DNA from: JBEAUL01 sp041161475
Lineage (GTDB): Bacteria; Pseudomonadota; Gammaproteobacteria; UBA6186; Azoamicaceae
Direction: 5' to 3'
Assembly: GCA_041161475.1 (NCBI GenBank)
Contig: JBEAUL010000047.1
Coordinates: forward strand, 1-39,624
DNA length: 39,624 nt
The position numbers and the translations under genes were made by a program. A model generated the notes under the pieces. It had not been told where the DNA came from and searched no databases. It saw only the letters and a list, made by a program, of their open reading frames with translations. The first letter of the stretch is position 1, and every line of letters begins with the position of its first letter. Of the stretch, positions 8,859 to 18,100 are shown one piece after another.

Positions 8859-9062
8859 ATGCCACAAAAAAATACCTTAGACTTTAAAGCACAGGCAACG
8901 CAGATGCTGGATATTTTAGAAGAACGATTGCATCTGGGGGATACTGAATCGGCCAAGCAATTGTTGGTGCTGAAGTTTAAAAGTCTGTATGAAATTGGGG
9001 TCGCCGCCGGAAGACTGTATGAACGAGAGGGCATCTACCCTTATACCGCCTTCGACAGTTAA
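8859..9062 (+). CDS. Small 67-aa protein, unknown
   Basis: A 67-aa acidic, mostly helical protein with no recognised motif. The start is supported by a GGAG element about 8 bases upstream and by an extended -10 promoter 50 bases upstream. It is divergent from nfuA and convergent with the first mshQ-like gene. The sequence (ESAKQLLVLKFKSLYEIGVA) suggests a helical hairpin that might bind a partner, but no function can be named. Confidence 0.65.
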   Translation: MPQKNTLDFKAQATQMLDILEERLHLGDTESAKQLLVLKFKSLYEIGVAAGRLYEREGIYPYTAFDS

Positions 9063-9084
9063 GGGCATTCGACTAAACCAAAAT

Positions 9085-10430
9085 TTAGCGAAAAACTTCG
9101 TTTTGATAAATAATCTGTTCAACACCTTCCGGTATACCAAAGGTGGCTACTGCACTTGGGTTGTCTGTTAACAACCCTGTTGTATTGCTGGCATTGCTGG
9201 GCCAAGCAAATTGTAACCAAGGCAGATTGGCCCCAGCGCTGCTGAGATTGGGTTGTACAACAACGGAACCGAGGGTACCAGAAGGCGATGGAGCCGACAG
9301 GGTAAACGCACCAATACCGTTACTGATGGGCGTAATGCTGACCGTTGTAGACAAGGTATTTGGCGTAGGCGTGATGCTAACCCAAGCAGGATTGCTAAAG
9401 CTGGTACCATTGTCTGCCGTATTGACCTGAAAATCTGTGCCATTGTAGTACTCTGTTTGAAAAGCGACAGACAAGGGCGCCAATTCAGAACCCGAGGTAT
9501 TGGCCAAAGTCATGCGACCAAAATAAAATGTTTTTCCACCGTTAAAACTGATACCTGTACCGGTGGCTGTTCCCCCAAACACATAAGGGTTAGAAGCGTA
9601 AGTCACACCATCTTGGTCGGTATAGGTAGAGGCCAAGCGTACCTCTAAAGACTCTGGTGGAGACAAAGACACAGCGCTAACACGTTGCAATTTAAACCCT
9701 GTACCACTGCCGAAGGTATAGGTGCCTGTTCCATTTCCATTGTCGACAAATGTCACGCTGGAGACAGGACTGCTACTGTTCAAGGTCAAAGTCGAACTGC
9801 TGGTATAGGTTGGATTCAGTGAGCTCAGCAGTAAACGCCAAAAATTACCGGTATAGTTTTGGGTGGTCGTGCCTCCCAGTGATTGGGCAGTGACCGTCAC
9901 CACAGGATTGATTGCAAATGAGAAGGGCTGATCCATATAGGTAAACCCACAGCCCACACACCCTGCATTAAATGCTGGACTGTTGCCCGTCACAGCAAAA
10001 TTGTTTGGGTAAAACCGTCCGATATTTCCTGTTTCTGGGCCAGAGACATTTCCTGCACCCAGATAATCGCCCCCTTTCACGCTGGCCGTAAATTTAAAAA
10101 TACCGACTTCATCAAAGCTTAAGGCAGAGGAAGAAAACAAGCCTGGACCTGTTTTGGTAAAATTACTGCCGTTCGCGATAATCCCAGCATTGGTACTGCC
10201 GTTTCGGCCACCCACAGGTAACACCACCGTACTCGAGGCCAAGGTCACACTGGCTGGTACGGTTTCGTTACCGTAATTCGGCGTATTAGCCCCGGTGCTG
10301 CTTTTGGCTTGTACCGTTGCACTAAAAGGTGCACCGGCTTTGACAAACACCGGATCCGTTGCACTTGTCGCTGCTGGATTGATTGGACTTGTGATACTGA
10401 CAGCAAATTGCGCTGGTTTTACCACGAAGA
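9085..10430. repeat. Long direct repeat, unit A (mshQ-like 3' half)
   Basis: This stretch matches 11770-13115 with a constant offset of 2685 bases and no net insertion or deletion over ~1.35 kb. The two are nearly identical, with scattered substitutions. Similarity drops sharply to the right of about 10430. Confidence 0.85.
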
Positions 10431-11700
10431 CATCCGTAGAGCCCACTAAAGTGGTCGCTGACAAGGTATCTTGGGCAGAAATCTGGATAGCACCTGCATC
10501 TTGATAATTAAACAGAACAGATGCTTGTCCATTGGTAAAAGTGACATTCTGAGTGCTGCTTCCAGCTTGTGCTGTGTTGATTGTTGCCCCATTAACGGTG
10601 GGTATCACACCGGCGCTGGCGATGGGATTACTGTAAGTTACCCAAAATTTCAGCGTTTTAGTACCATTGTAACTGGTCAACTTTCCGCAAACGGCATCTC
10701 CTAAGTTCGACCCGCCGTAAGCCGTGATATACATGTTAGCGCCCGTACCTGCAGTCAAAGCACTTGCAAAAGGGGGGGTATTAAGCGTTGTTGCTGTAAT
10801 GGCAAATCCCGAGGGATAAAAGCTCACAGGGGTGGTGCCTGCAATACTTGTGTTCGAGGTTTGATAAGCCCTTAACGTAATCGGAGAACTACCAGAACTA
10901 TAAGTCAATGCAAAGTCAGCGGTACCCAGGTCACTGTATGCATAAGTATACGTTGCCACACCACTGTTTGCTGTTGCTTGGTTAAAAACGCCATCGCCAT
11001 TAACCAATGTCCATGTGCCGGTCCCAGACTGTGTCGTCAATGTAATATTTCTGGTATAGGCTGTTGCTGTTGCAGCACCATTTTTAGCAGTCACGCTTAC
11101 AACTTGTGGTGTACAATTGGTGGCATTGCTGGTGGCACTGACTGTAAAAGCCGTTGCTGTTGTAAACGGCGCTGTCTGAGAAATACTGGCTAAGGTAGAA
11201 GCGGTTGTTCCATTTGGAGAGATAATACTGTTACTTAAGCCCCGCAAAGTATAACTTCTATTTGTTGGCGTTGTAGAGGTTAACCGAACAAAATACGTTC
11301 CTGGTCCCAGTATGAGCGGTGACGCAAAAGTAAAATTTTCGATTGCAAAAGCCGTACTAAACATCGAAGAAGGCAAAGAAACTTGGGCTAACAATGTTCC
11401 GCTGGCATTCACCCCACTGTAAACAGAGAGCACTGCTGGTAAAGAGGTTGCGCTGTTTCTATTCATGTTTAACTGTGCCCCCATAAAAGTAATGGGAGAA
11501 TTGACCGTTAAATACCATGCGCGCGGTGTTGACGTATTGACAGTACTGTTTGTGGTGCCTCCCCCTGAGTAAATATAATCACTTTCTGCTTGAGCGATAC
11601 TTACTGTGCTTATCAGTAGGAGCATCAATACTGCCAATATCGTAGTGCACTTGCTTATCCGATCTATAATGGCAGAATATAAACTAAAAAAATGATGCAT
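9085..11700 (-). CDS. MshQ-like secreted protein (DUF6701), copy 1
   Basis: An 871-aa protein with a long signal peptide (hydrophobic core ILAVLMLLLISTVSIA, likely cleaved after AQA at residue 38). The mature chain is rich in Thr, Ser, Asn and Gly and in beta-strand, like a surface or fibre protein. Residues ~50-150 look like an anchor-type beta-sandwich. The C-terminal half contains the DUF6701 signature of MshQ (FYFGRMTLANTSGSEL then QTEYYNGTDF and near the end ATFGIPEG). MshQ accompanies the MSHA type IV pilus in Vibrio and Shewanella, but no pilus gene is present here. A TATAAT at 11749-11744 in the 69-base gap may give it its own promoter. From about residue 425 to the end it is nearly identical to copy 2. 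Confidence 0.8.
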   Translation of the reverse strand: MHHFFSLYSAIIDRISKCTTILAVLMLLLISTVSIAQAESDYIYSGGGTTNSTVNTSTPRAWYLTVNSPITFMGAQLNMNRNSATSLPAVLSVYSGVNASGTLLAQVSLPSSMFSTAFAIENFTFASPLILGPGTYFVRLTSTTPTNRSYTLRGLSNSIISPNGTTASTLASISQTAPFTTATAFTVSATSNATNCTPQVVSVTAKNGAATATAYTRNITLTTQSGTGTWTLVNGDGVFNQATANSGVATYTYAYSDLGTADFALTYSSGSSPITLRAYQTSNTSIAGTTPVSFYPSGFAITATTLNTPPFASALTAGTGANMYITAYGGSNLGDAVCGKLTSYNGTKTLKFWVTYSNPIASAGVIPTVNGATINTAQAGSSTQNVTFTNGQASVLFNYQDAGAIQISAQDTLSATTLVGSTDVFVVKPAQFAVSITSPINPAATSATDPVFVKAGAPFSATVQAKSSTGANTPNYGNETVPASVTLASSTVVLPVGGRNGSTNAGIIANGSNFTKTGPGLFSSSALSFDEVGIFKFTASVKGGDYLGAGNVSGPETGNIGRFYPNNFAVTGNSPAFNAGCVGCGFTYMDQPFSFAINPVVTVTAQSLGGTTTQNYTGNFWRLLLSSLNPTYTSSSTLTLNSSSPVSSVTFVDNGNGTGTYTFGSGTGFKLQRVSAVSLSPPESLEVRLASTYTDQDGVTYASNPYVFGGTATGTGISFNGGKTFYFGRMTLANTSGSELAPLSVAFQTEYYNGTDFQVNTADNGTSFSNPAWVSITPTPNTLSTTVSITPISNGIGAFTLSAPSPSGTLGSVVVQPNLSSAGANLPWLQFAWPSNASNTTGLLTDNPSAVATFGIPEGVEQIIYQNEVFR

Positions 11701-11769
11701 CTAGGCACTCTCATTCCAAATAAACAGAATAAATACTATCGTGATTATAAGCGCGGTCTGCAATAATAG

Positions 11770-13115
11770 CTAACGCACCACCTCATTTTGATAAATAATC
11801 TGCTTAGATCCTTCTGACACACCAAATGTGGCTACTGCACTTGGATTGTCTGTTAACTGTCCAGTTGTATTCGTTGTATTGCTGGGCCAAGCAAATTGCA
11901 ACCAAGGCAGATTAGCCCCAGCGCTGCTTAGATCGGGTTGCACGACAACGGAACCAAGGGTACCGGAAGGAGAGGGAGCCGACAGCGTAAACGCACCAAT
12001 ACCGTTACTGATGGGCGTAATGCTGACCGTTGTAGAAAGCGTATTTGGCGTAGGTGTGATGCTGACCCAAGCAGGATTGCTAAAGCTGGTGCCATTGTCT
12101 GCTGTATTGACTTGAAAATCGGTTCCATTGTAATACTCTGTTTGAAAAGCGACAGACAAGGGCGACAATTCAGAACCCGAGGTATTTGCCAAAGTCATGC
12201 GACCGAAATAAAATGTTTTTCCACCGTTAAAGCTGATGCCTGTACCGGTGGCTGTTCCCCCAAACACATAAGGGTTAGAAGCATAAGTCACACCATCTTG
12301 GTCGGTATAGGTAGAAGCCAAGCGCACCTCTAAAGACTCCGGTGGAGACAAAGACAAAGCGCTAACGCGTTGTAGTTTAAACCCTGTGCCACTGCCGAAG
12401 GTATAGGTACCCGTGCCATTCCCATTGTCAACAAATGTCACGCTGGAGGCAGGACTGCTGCTGTTCAGGGTCAAACTCGAACTGCTGGTATAGGTTGTAT
12501 TCAGTGAGCTCAACAGTAATCGCCAGAAGCTGCCGGTATAGTTTTGAGTGGTCGTTCCCCCTAATGATTGGGCGGTGACTGTCACCACAGGATTGGTTGC
12601 AAATGAGAAGGGCTGATCCATATAGGTAAACCCGCAGGTCACACAGCCTGCATTAAAGGCTGGACTGTTGCCCGTTACAGCAAAATTGTTTGGATAAAAC
12701 CGTCCGATGTTTCCTGTTTCTGGGCCAGAGACGTTTCCTGCACCCAAATAACTGCCCCCTTTCACGCTGGCCGTAAATTTAAAGATACCGACTTCATCAA
12801 AGCTCAAGGCAGAGGAGGAAAATAACCCAGGACCTGTTTTGGTAAAATTACTGCCGTTAGCAATAACCCCGGCATTGGTACTGCCGTTTCGGCCACCCAC
12901 AGGCAACACCACGGTACTCGAGGCCAAGGTCACACTGGCTGGTGTGGTTTCGTTACCGTAATTCGGCGTATTAGCCCCTGTGCTGCTTTTGGCTTGTACC
13001 GTTGCACTAAAGGGTGCACCGGCTTTCACAAACACGGGATCGGTTGCACTTGCCGCTGCAGGGTTAGTGGGACTGGTAATACTGACAACAAATTGCGCTG
13101 GTTTCACCACAAATG
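11770..13115. repeat. Long direct repeat, unit B (mshQ-like 3' half)
   Basis: Second unit of the direct repeat described at 9085-10430. Recombination between the units would fuse the N-terminal half of copy 2 to the C-terminal half of copy 1 and delete one gene. Confidence 0.85.
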
Positions 13116-14433
13116 TGCCCGTAGAGCCCACAATCCCGCCGACAGGTAAAGGCACTGAAGCGTCTTTAAAACTGACAATCAACGAACCTGCGTCTTGATA
13201 ATTAAACAATACCGTGGCTTGACCATTTAAAAAATTAACCGTTTGTGTTGTGGGCGCAGCAGAAGACGTGCCAATGGCAGTACCCCCGATGGTTCCGGCA
13301 ATGGTACCGCTTGTCGGATTCACATAACTAGACCACATATTAATCGTTTTGCTGCCAGTATAGGTTTCGATAACACCGCAGGTAGCATCAAATGCGGTGG
13401 TACCATAGGCAGTGATGTACATATTGGCTGCTGTACCTGCTGTTAAGGTTGAACCAAAACTTGCCACCGTTCCTGTTGGTGGGTTGGGTACGGGCGATGC
13501 AGTAATGACAAAGGCGCTTGGATAAAAATTCACGGGTCCAAAAGTACCTAACAACGTTGGGGTGGCTGTTTCATAAGCCTTCAAGGTAATGGTCGATGTA
13601 CCTGAAGGGTAACTTAATGAAAAAACCGCCACACCGTTGTCAGAAGTACTGTAGGTGTAATTTGCTATACCGCTGTTGGCTGTTGCTTGGTTAAAGGTAC
13701 CTGCCCCTGTTACCAGACTCCAGTTACCTGAACCCGATTGTGTATCCAAGGTAATCTGTTTGTTGTAGGTGGTGAGTGTTGAACCATTACTGCGTGCGGT
13801 CACCGTTACGTTTTGACCGGTACAGTTTATCCCGTTGCTGGCCGTGCTGATCAAAAAGTCGGTTAAACCGACAGGTAAGGTGGTACTGATGGTCGCTAAG
13901 GAAGAACTGATCGGCGTTACACCATCAATCGAAATAATGGCCCCTCTGTTTCCTTTGATAAAAAATGCTTTCGCCTGTTGTGGTGGCGCAGTAGAGGTCA
14001 AAGAAACATAGTAGGTACCGGGAGAAAATGTCACTGGAGATGAATAGTTAAAAAATTCATCTGTATAGCTACCCGAAAAAGAACTTGCAGGCAAGGTTAC
14101 CGTTCCCAACAACGTACCGGCGGAGCTGGTACCACGGTACAAAGACAACGTCACTGTATTCGTGGCACTGGATCCTTTCTTCATGCTCAAGTGCCCACCC
14201 TGAAAGTCAAACGATCCATTGGCCGTAATCCACCACTCCGAGGTATGGCCATTGTCTATCTGCGTTTGTGCACCTGTGTTGGGTGTCCACACATAGTAAG
14301 ACAAGGCGTTTGCGCTATTGGCGAACCCTAACACAAACCACAAGGCTATCCCAAACAACACAGACACCCACCAAGCGGTTGCTTGCTGTTGTTGGAAAAG
14401 CCCTGTTGTCGTTGTTCTCGCGTGATACTTCAT
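11770..14433 (-). CDS. MshQ-like secreted protein (DUF6701), copy 2
   Basis: A paralogue of the neighbouring protein in the same orientation. I choose the ATG at 14433 (887 aa, MKYHARTTTT...) over the in-frame ATG at 14466, because AGGGGTG lies about 10 bases upstream of it and a typical signal peptide follows (core VSVLFGIALWFVLGFA, cleavage after ANA near residue 43). The longer reading would start inside an inverted repeat. The architecture is the same as copy 1: anchor-like beta domain, Ig-like beta-rich middle and a C-terminal DUF6701 domain. The N-terminal halves of the two copies are related but clearly diverged, whereas the last ~440 residues differ at only about 25 positions by eye. 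Confidence 0.8.
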   Translation of the reverse strand: MKYHARTTTTGLFQQQQATAWWVSVLFGIALWFVLGFANSANALSYYVWTPNTGAQTQIDNGHTSEWWITANGSFDFQGGHLSMKKGSSATNTVTLSLYRGTSSAGTLLGTVTLPASSFSGSYTDEFFNYSSPVTFSPGTYYVSLTSTAPPQQAKAFFIKGNRGAIISIDGVTPISSSLATISTTLPVGLTDFLISTASNGINCTGQNVTVTARSNGSTLTTYNKQITLDTQSGSGNWSLVTGAGTFNQATANSGIANYTYSTSDNGVAVFSLSYPSGTSTITLKAYETATPTLLGTFGPVNFYPSAFVITASPVPNPPTGTVASFGSTLTAGTAANMYITAYGTTAFDATCGVIETYTGSKTINMWSSYVNPTSGTIAGTIGGTAIGTSSAAPTTQTVNFLNGQATVLFNYQDAGSLIVSFKDASVPLPVGGIVGSTGTFVVKPAQFVVSITSPTNPAAASATDPVFVKAGAPFSATVQAKSSTGANTPNYGNETTPASVTLASSTVVLPVGGRNGSTNAGVIANGSNFTKTGPGLFSSSALSFDEVGIFKFTASVKGGSYLGAGNVSGPETGNIGRFYPNNFAVTGNSPAFNAGCVTCGFTYMDQPFSFATNPVVTVTAQSLGGTTTQNYTGSFWRLLLSSLNTTYTSSSSLTLNSSSPASSVTFVDNGNGTGTYTFGSGTGFKLQRVSALSLSPPESLEVRLASTYTDQDGVTYASNPYVFGGTATGTGISFNGGKTFYFGRMTLANTSGSELSPLSVAFQTEYYNGTDFQVNTADNGTSFSNPAWVSITPTPNTLSTTVSITPISNGIGAFTLSAPSPSGTLGSVVVQPDLSSAGANLPWLQFAWPSNTTNTTGQLTDNPSAVATFGVSEGSKQIIYQNEVVR

Positions 14434-14450
14434 GTGGCTCACACCCCTAA

Positions 14451-14470
14451 TTGTGTGTATTAACACACAA
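14451..14470. repeat. Perfect inverted repeat in the leader of mshQ copy 2
   Basis: TTGTGTGT and ACACACAA form eight-base arms around a four-base centre, between the putative promoter and the ribosome site of the gene. It could be an operator for a dimeric regulator or an mRNA hairpin near the ribosome site. Confidence 0.6.
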
Positions 14471-14503
14471 CGATACCCAGAAACTTAACTACCCATACAC
14501 TTT

Positions 14504-14509
14504 ATTATA
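14504..14509 (-). promoter_or_regulatory. Putative -10 box for mshQ copy 2
   Basis: A perfect TATAAT reads on the minus strand at 14509-14504, about 70 bases upstream of the preferred start. No convincing -35 box is visible, so this may need an activator. Confidence 0.4.
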
Positions 14510-14573
14510 GGCAAGTTTTTTTAGAAAAATGACTCACCTTGACTATCCTGTTGATTTGTTGGGCATTTACACC

Positions 14574-14602
14574 TTTACAAAGCACGCTTGCTTGGATATA
14601 GT
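14574..14602 (+). promoter_or_regulatory. Sigma-70 promoter for the small gene at 14647
   Basis: TTTACA at 14574-14579 and TATAGT at 14597-14602 are separated by exactly 17 bases. The expected transcription start near 14609 lies about 38 bases before the preferred GTG start. Confidence 0.5.
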
Positions 14603-14646
14603 TCATTATTAAGCGAGCGCTAAGTACAATGCTTTGGGGGGTTTAC

Positions 14647-14913
14647 GTGGATTTTTTATATCAAAACAGCAAAAAAGAAGACTCAACGTCTTCTCCTGCC
14701 CATAAACTAAATAATGAAGCGCCTTCTGTCCCAGACCAAATAGAACTCACAGGCGATGCAGCGATTTTAAACAAAAAATTTCAATTGCGCTGGAATGAAC
14801 ATGCCAAGGGGAATATCAGCGACAGGGAGTTAGCCAAGTCTATTCTTGATATCTCTCGTTCCAAATACGGTGTACATTCGAATACTTCTCATCAAAAACA
14901 CAAACCAAAATAA
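14647..14913 (+). CDS. Small 88-aa protein, unknown
   Basis: An open frame begins at ATG 14629, but a GGGGGG run at 14635-14640 is well placed for the in-frame GTG at 14647, which I prefer (88 aa instead of 94). The N-terminal half is Ser/Lys/Pro-rich and likely disordered. Residues ~45-75 (AILNKKFQLRWNEHAKGN...) look helical, and the tail is basic. No family is recognised. It has its own plausible sigma-70 promoter and is divergent from mshQ copy 2. Confidence 0.5.
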   Translation: MDFLYQNSKKEDSTSSPAHKLNNEAPSVPDQIELTGDAAILNKKFQLRWNEHAKGNISDRELAKSILDISRSKYGVHSNTSHQKHKPK

Positions 14914-14944
14914 TTGTCTTACTTTCTTTATTCATAGTGTGTCT

Positions 14945-15124
14945 TCATTCTTTATCCCACTCCAAAGAATCGCTATACTGGTCCAGAGGTGTTTGACTCG
15001 CTTGTATCAGCGATTTCTTCATTCCAGGAACCGTCATTAGGTATAATGTTTCTATCATAGATGAGGTTTTTTTAATCAATTTGAACAAATTTTCTCTTAT
15101 CCAGTTGATGGGGTATATTTTCAT
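14945..15124 (-). pseudogene. Antitoxin-like C-terminal remnant downstream of mfd
   Basis: A 59-codon open frame starts 20 bases after the mfd stop, with an AAGGA ribosome site 8 bases before its ATG. Its second half, ETLYLMTVPGMKKSL followed by TPLDQYSDSLEW, matches the C-terminal toxin-binding segment of Phd/YefM-type antitoxins (typically ETLYLLSIPGM...TPLxExSEELDW). The first ~24 residues are unlike the family's DNA-binding N-terminus, and no toxin gene follows. I read it as the truncated remnant of a lost toxin-antitoxin pair, possibly still translated because of its ribosome site. It is too short to be found by usual gene-length cut-offs. Confidence 0.55.
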
Positions 15125-15143
15125 TTTCCGCTTCCTTTAATCA

Positions 15144-18100
15144 TTATTTTCCAGACAACCGTTGTAACAAAGTGTCTACGAATTGCAATCGAATCGATTT
15201 TTCTTGTAAATCAGCGGAAAATTTTAGTTTATGCGGTCCAGCAAACTGGTAGGTCTGATGCGATTGCTGAATCAATTGAATGATCACACTGGGATTGACT
15301 GTGGTGTGTTGCGTAAACTCAAGCCAACCCCCTTTTGCATGGGCTTCTATTCTGCTTATCCCGAGCGCAAGGGCCTGTCGCCGTAAACGGGCCAGTGCAA
15401 ATAAACGAGACACGGGCTCTGGCAATACCCCAAATCGATCGCGTATTTCTTCTGCCAAAGCGTCGCTCTCTTTCTTACTGGACGTACTTGCAATGCGTTT
15501 GTATAGCACCAAACGCGTATGCACATCTGGCACAAAGGTCTCTGGAATCAAGGCAGGTATCTGTAAATTCACTTCCCCTACGCGGTCTACCATGTCTTCT
15601 AGGGTTAAGATTTTACCGTGTTTAATGGCATTAACCGCTTTGGCCAATAGCTCTTGATACAAAGAAAACCCAACGGCTTGAATTTTACCACTCTGATCTT
15701 CCCCTAATAATTCTCCGGCTCCCCGAATCTCTAAATCATGTGTGGCCAGGGTAAATCCTGCGCCTAGTGTTTCGGCAGCTTGCAGCGCCAATAATCGTTT
15801 TTCTGCATCTCCTTTTAACAAGGAATGAGGGGGTGTTAAGCAGTAAGCATATGCCTGGTGGTGCGAGCGCCCTACTCTACCCCGCAGTTGATGTAACTGA
15901 GCAAGCCCTAATTTATCGGCTCTCTCTATGATAATCGTATTGGCAGACGGAATATCAATACCTGTTTCGATAATGGTGGTACAGACCAATACATCAAAAC
16001 GTTGATGATAAAAGTCAGACATCACCCGTTCTAATTCACGCTCATGCATTTGTCCATGCGCAACACAAACGCGTGCACTGGGTATCCATGCTTGTATTTC
16101 TTCTGCCCTGCGTGTAATCGTTTCAACCGTATTATGCAAATAGTATACTTGGCCACCCCGATGTAATTCTCGTAAGATGGCTTCTTGAATCAGTGGCACC
16201 TGAAATGCTTGAACAAATGTTTTAATCGATAAACGACGTAAAGGCGGTGTTGCAATAATCGATAAATCACGCACGCCCCCCATTGCCATATTCAAGGTAC
16301 GAGGAATAGGGGTTGCGGTTAAAGTTAATAAATTAACGGTTGATCGCAATTTTTTAAACGACTCTTTTTGTTGTACCCCAAATCGATGTTCTTCATCGAT
16401 AATAACCAAACCAAGATTGTTAAAACAAACCTCTTTTTGCAATAATTTATGTGTGCCAATCACAATGTCAAGCTGACCTGACTTAAGCTTTTCTAGCACC
16501 TTTTTTTGCTCTTTTTGTGTTCTAAAACGAGAGAGCGATTCAATCGTTACGGGAAAAGCCGCAAAACGATCGGCAAATGTTTGGGCATGTTGTTCCACCA
16601 ATAAAGTCGTTGGGGCTAAAACCGCCACTTGCTTTCCTGCAGCAACAGAAACAAATGCTGCACGTAGGGCCACTTCTGTTTTACCAAAGCCCACGTCACC
16701 ACAAATTACCCTGTCCATTGGCGCAGGCGCATATAAATCAGATAATACTGCCTCAATTGCCATTGCCTGATCGGGCGTTTCCTCGAATGGAAACTCATCT
16801 ACAAACAATTGATAATCTGCATCAACCGGTTTTAGGGCCTCTCCTTGATACGCTGCACGAGTGGCGTATACCTGTAACAATTCGGCTGCGACATCTCTCG
16901 CTTTTTCTAGGGCCTCTTGGCGTGCTTTTTTCCACTGCCCTGTACCCAATCGGCTTAAGACAGGCTCTTTGCCCAAACCACTGTATCGGCTGATCAAATC
17001 TAAAGACGACACCGGAACGTATAATTTATCCCCTCCCTGATACGCCAAGGTTAAGTATTCTCCCGACTGTTCTCCAACCGTCATTTGAGAAAGCCCAAGA
17101 TAAAGACCAATGCCATAGGTTAAATGCACCACAGGCTCACCGATATTGAGTTCCACCAAATCCCGAATAATCGCTTCTTGATCGATCGCGCGCTGTTTTT
17201 GGCGTGTCCGTTGTTGGACAATACGTCGCCCAAACAATTCTGCTTCGGTGATTATCCATAAAGGTACGTCAGATAAAAAAGTACCAGAGACAAAAGGCGC
17301 CAACACAATGGACTGTGCCGGTAGAGGCTGTGCAGAGAGAAAAGATGCCCAATCATCAAATACCACGGGATGCCATCCCGCTTTGTTTAACAAGGTCTGT
17401 AGTACACTGCGCCGACCGGCTGTTTCACAGGAAAATAATACGGGCGCCGTCGCTGTCTTTAAAAAATCAGTGAGCGCAGACAAAGGGTTTGCGTCACGTG
17501 CGTGAATACGTAAATCGGGGATAGCTACTTCATCTGTTTTAACAGTGACACGAATCGCATTTGAAAACAGTTTAATTTGTTGAAAAAGCGTTGGAACCTG
17601 AACAAATAAGTCTTTCGGAGGCATCAAAGGATAGGTAATGTCGCTACCATACTGCGCATAACGGTGACACACTTCTTCCCAAAATGATTCTGCGGCTTTT
17701 TCTATCTCCCCAAATCGAATAATTTGGGTATCGGGTTGCAGATAATCCAGCAAGATTTCTGTCTTTGGAAAAAACAAGGGTAAAAAATATTCAATCCCTG
17801 GCGGAGATTCCCCCGCACTGACCCATTGGTATACCGATGCTTGACTGGGCACGCCTGCAAACAGCTGACGCCATGCATTTCTAAAATGAATAATACCGGC
17901 TTCTGTCATCGCACATTCACTGGCTGGTAGCAAGTGAATACGGTCTAACTTTCCAGCCGATCGTTGTGTTTCAGGATAAAACCAACGTAATTCATCCACC
18001 TCATCCCCAAAAAAATCAATTCGAATGGGCCATTCCGATCCCATTGGGTATACGTCTAATAGCGATCCTCTAACCGCCAATTCACCATGTTGATTGACTT

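Noticed and set aside
9143..9430. Open frames of 66-131 codons antisense to both mshQ-like genes, repeated at a 2685-base offset
   Set aside because: They are shadows produced by the biased Ser/Thr/Gly codons of the DUF6701 genes and are duplicated with them.
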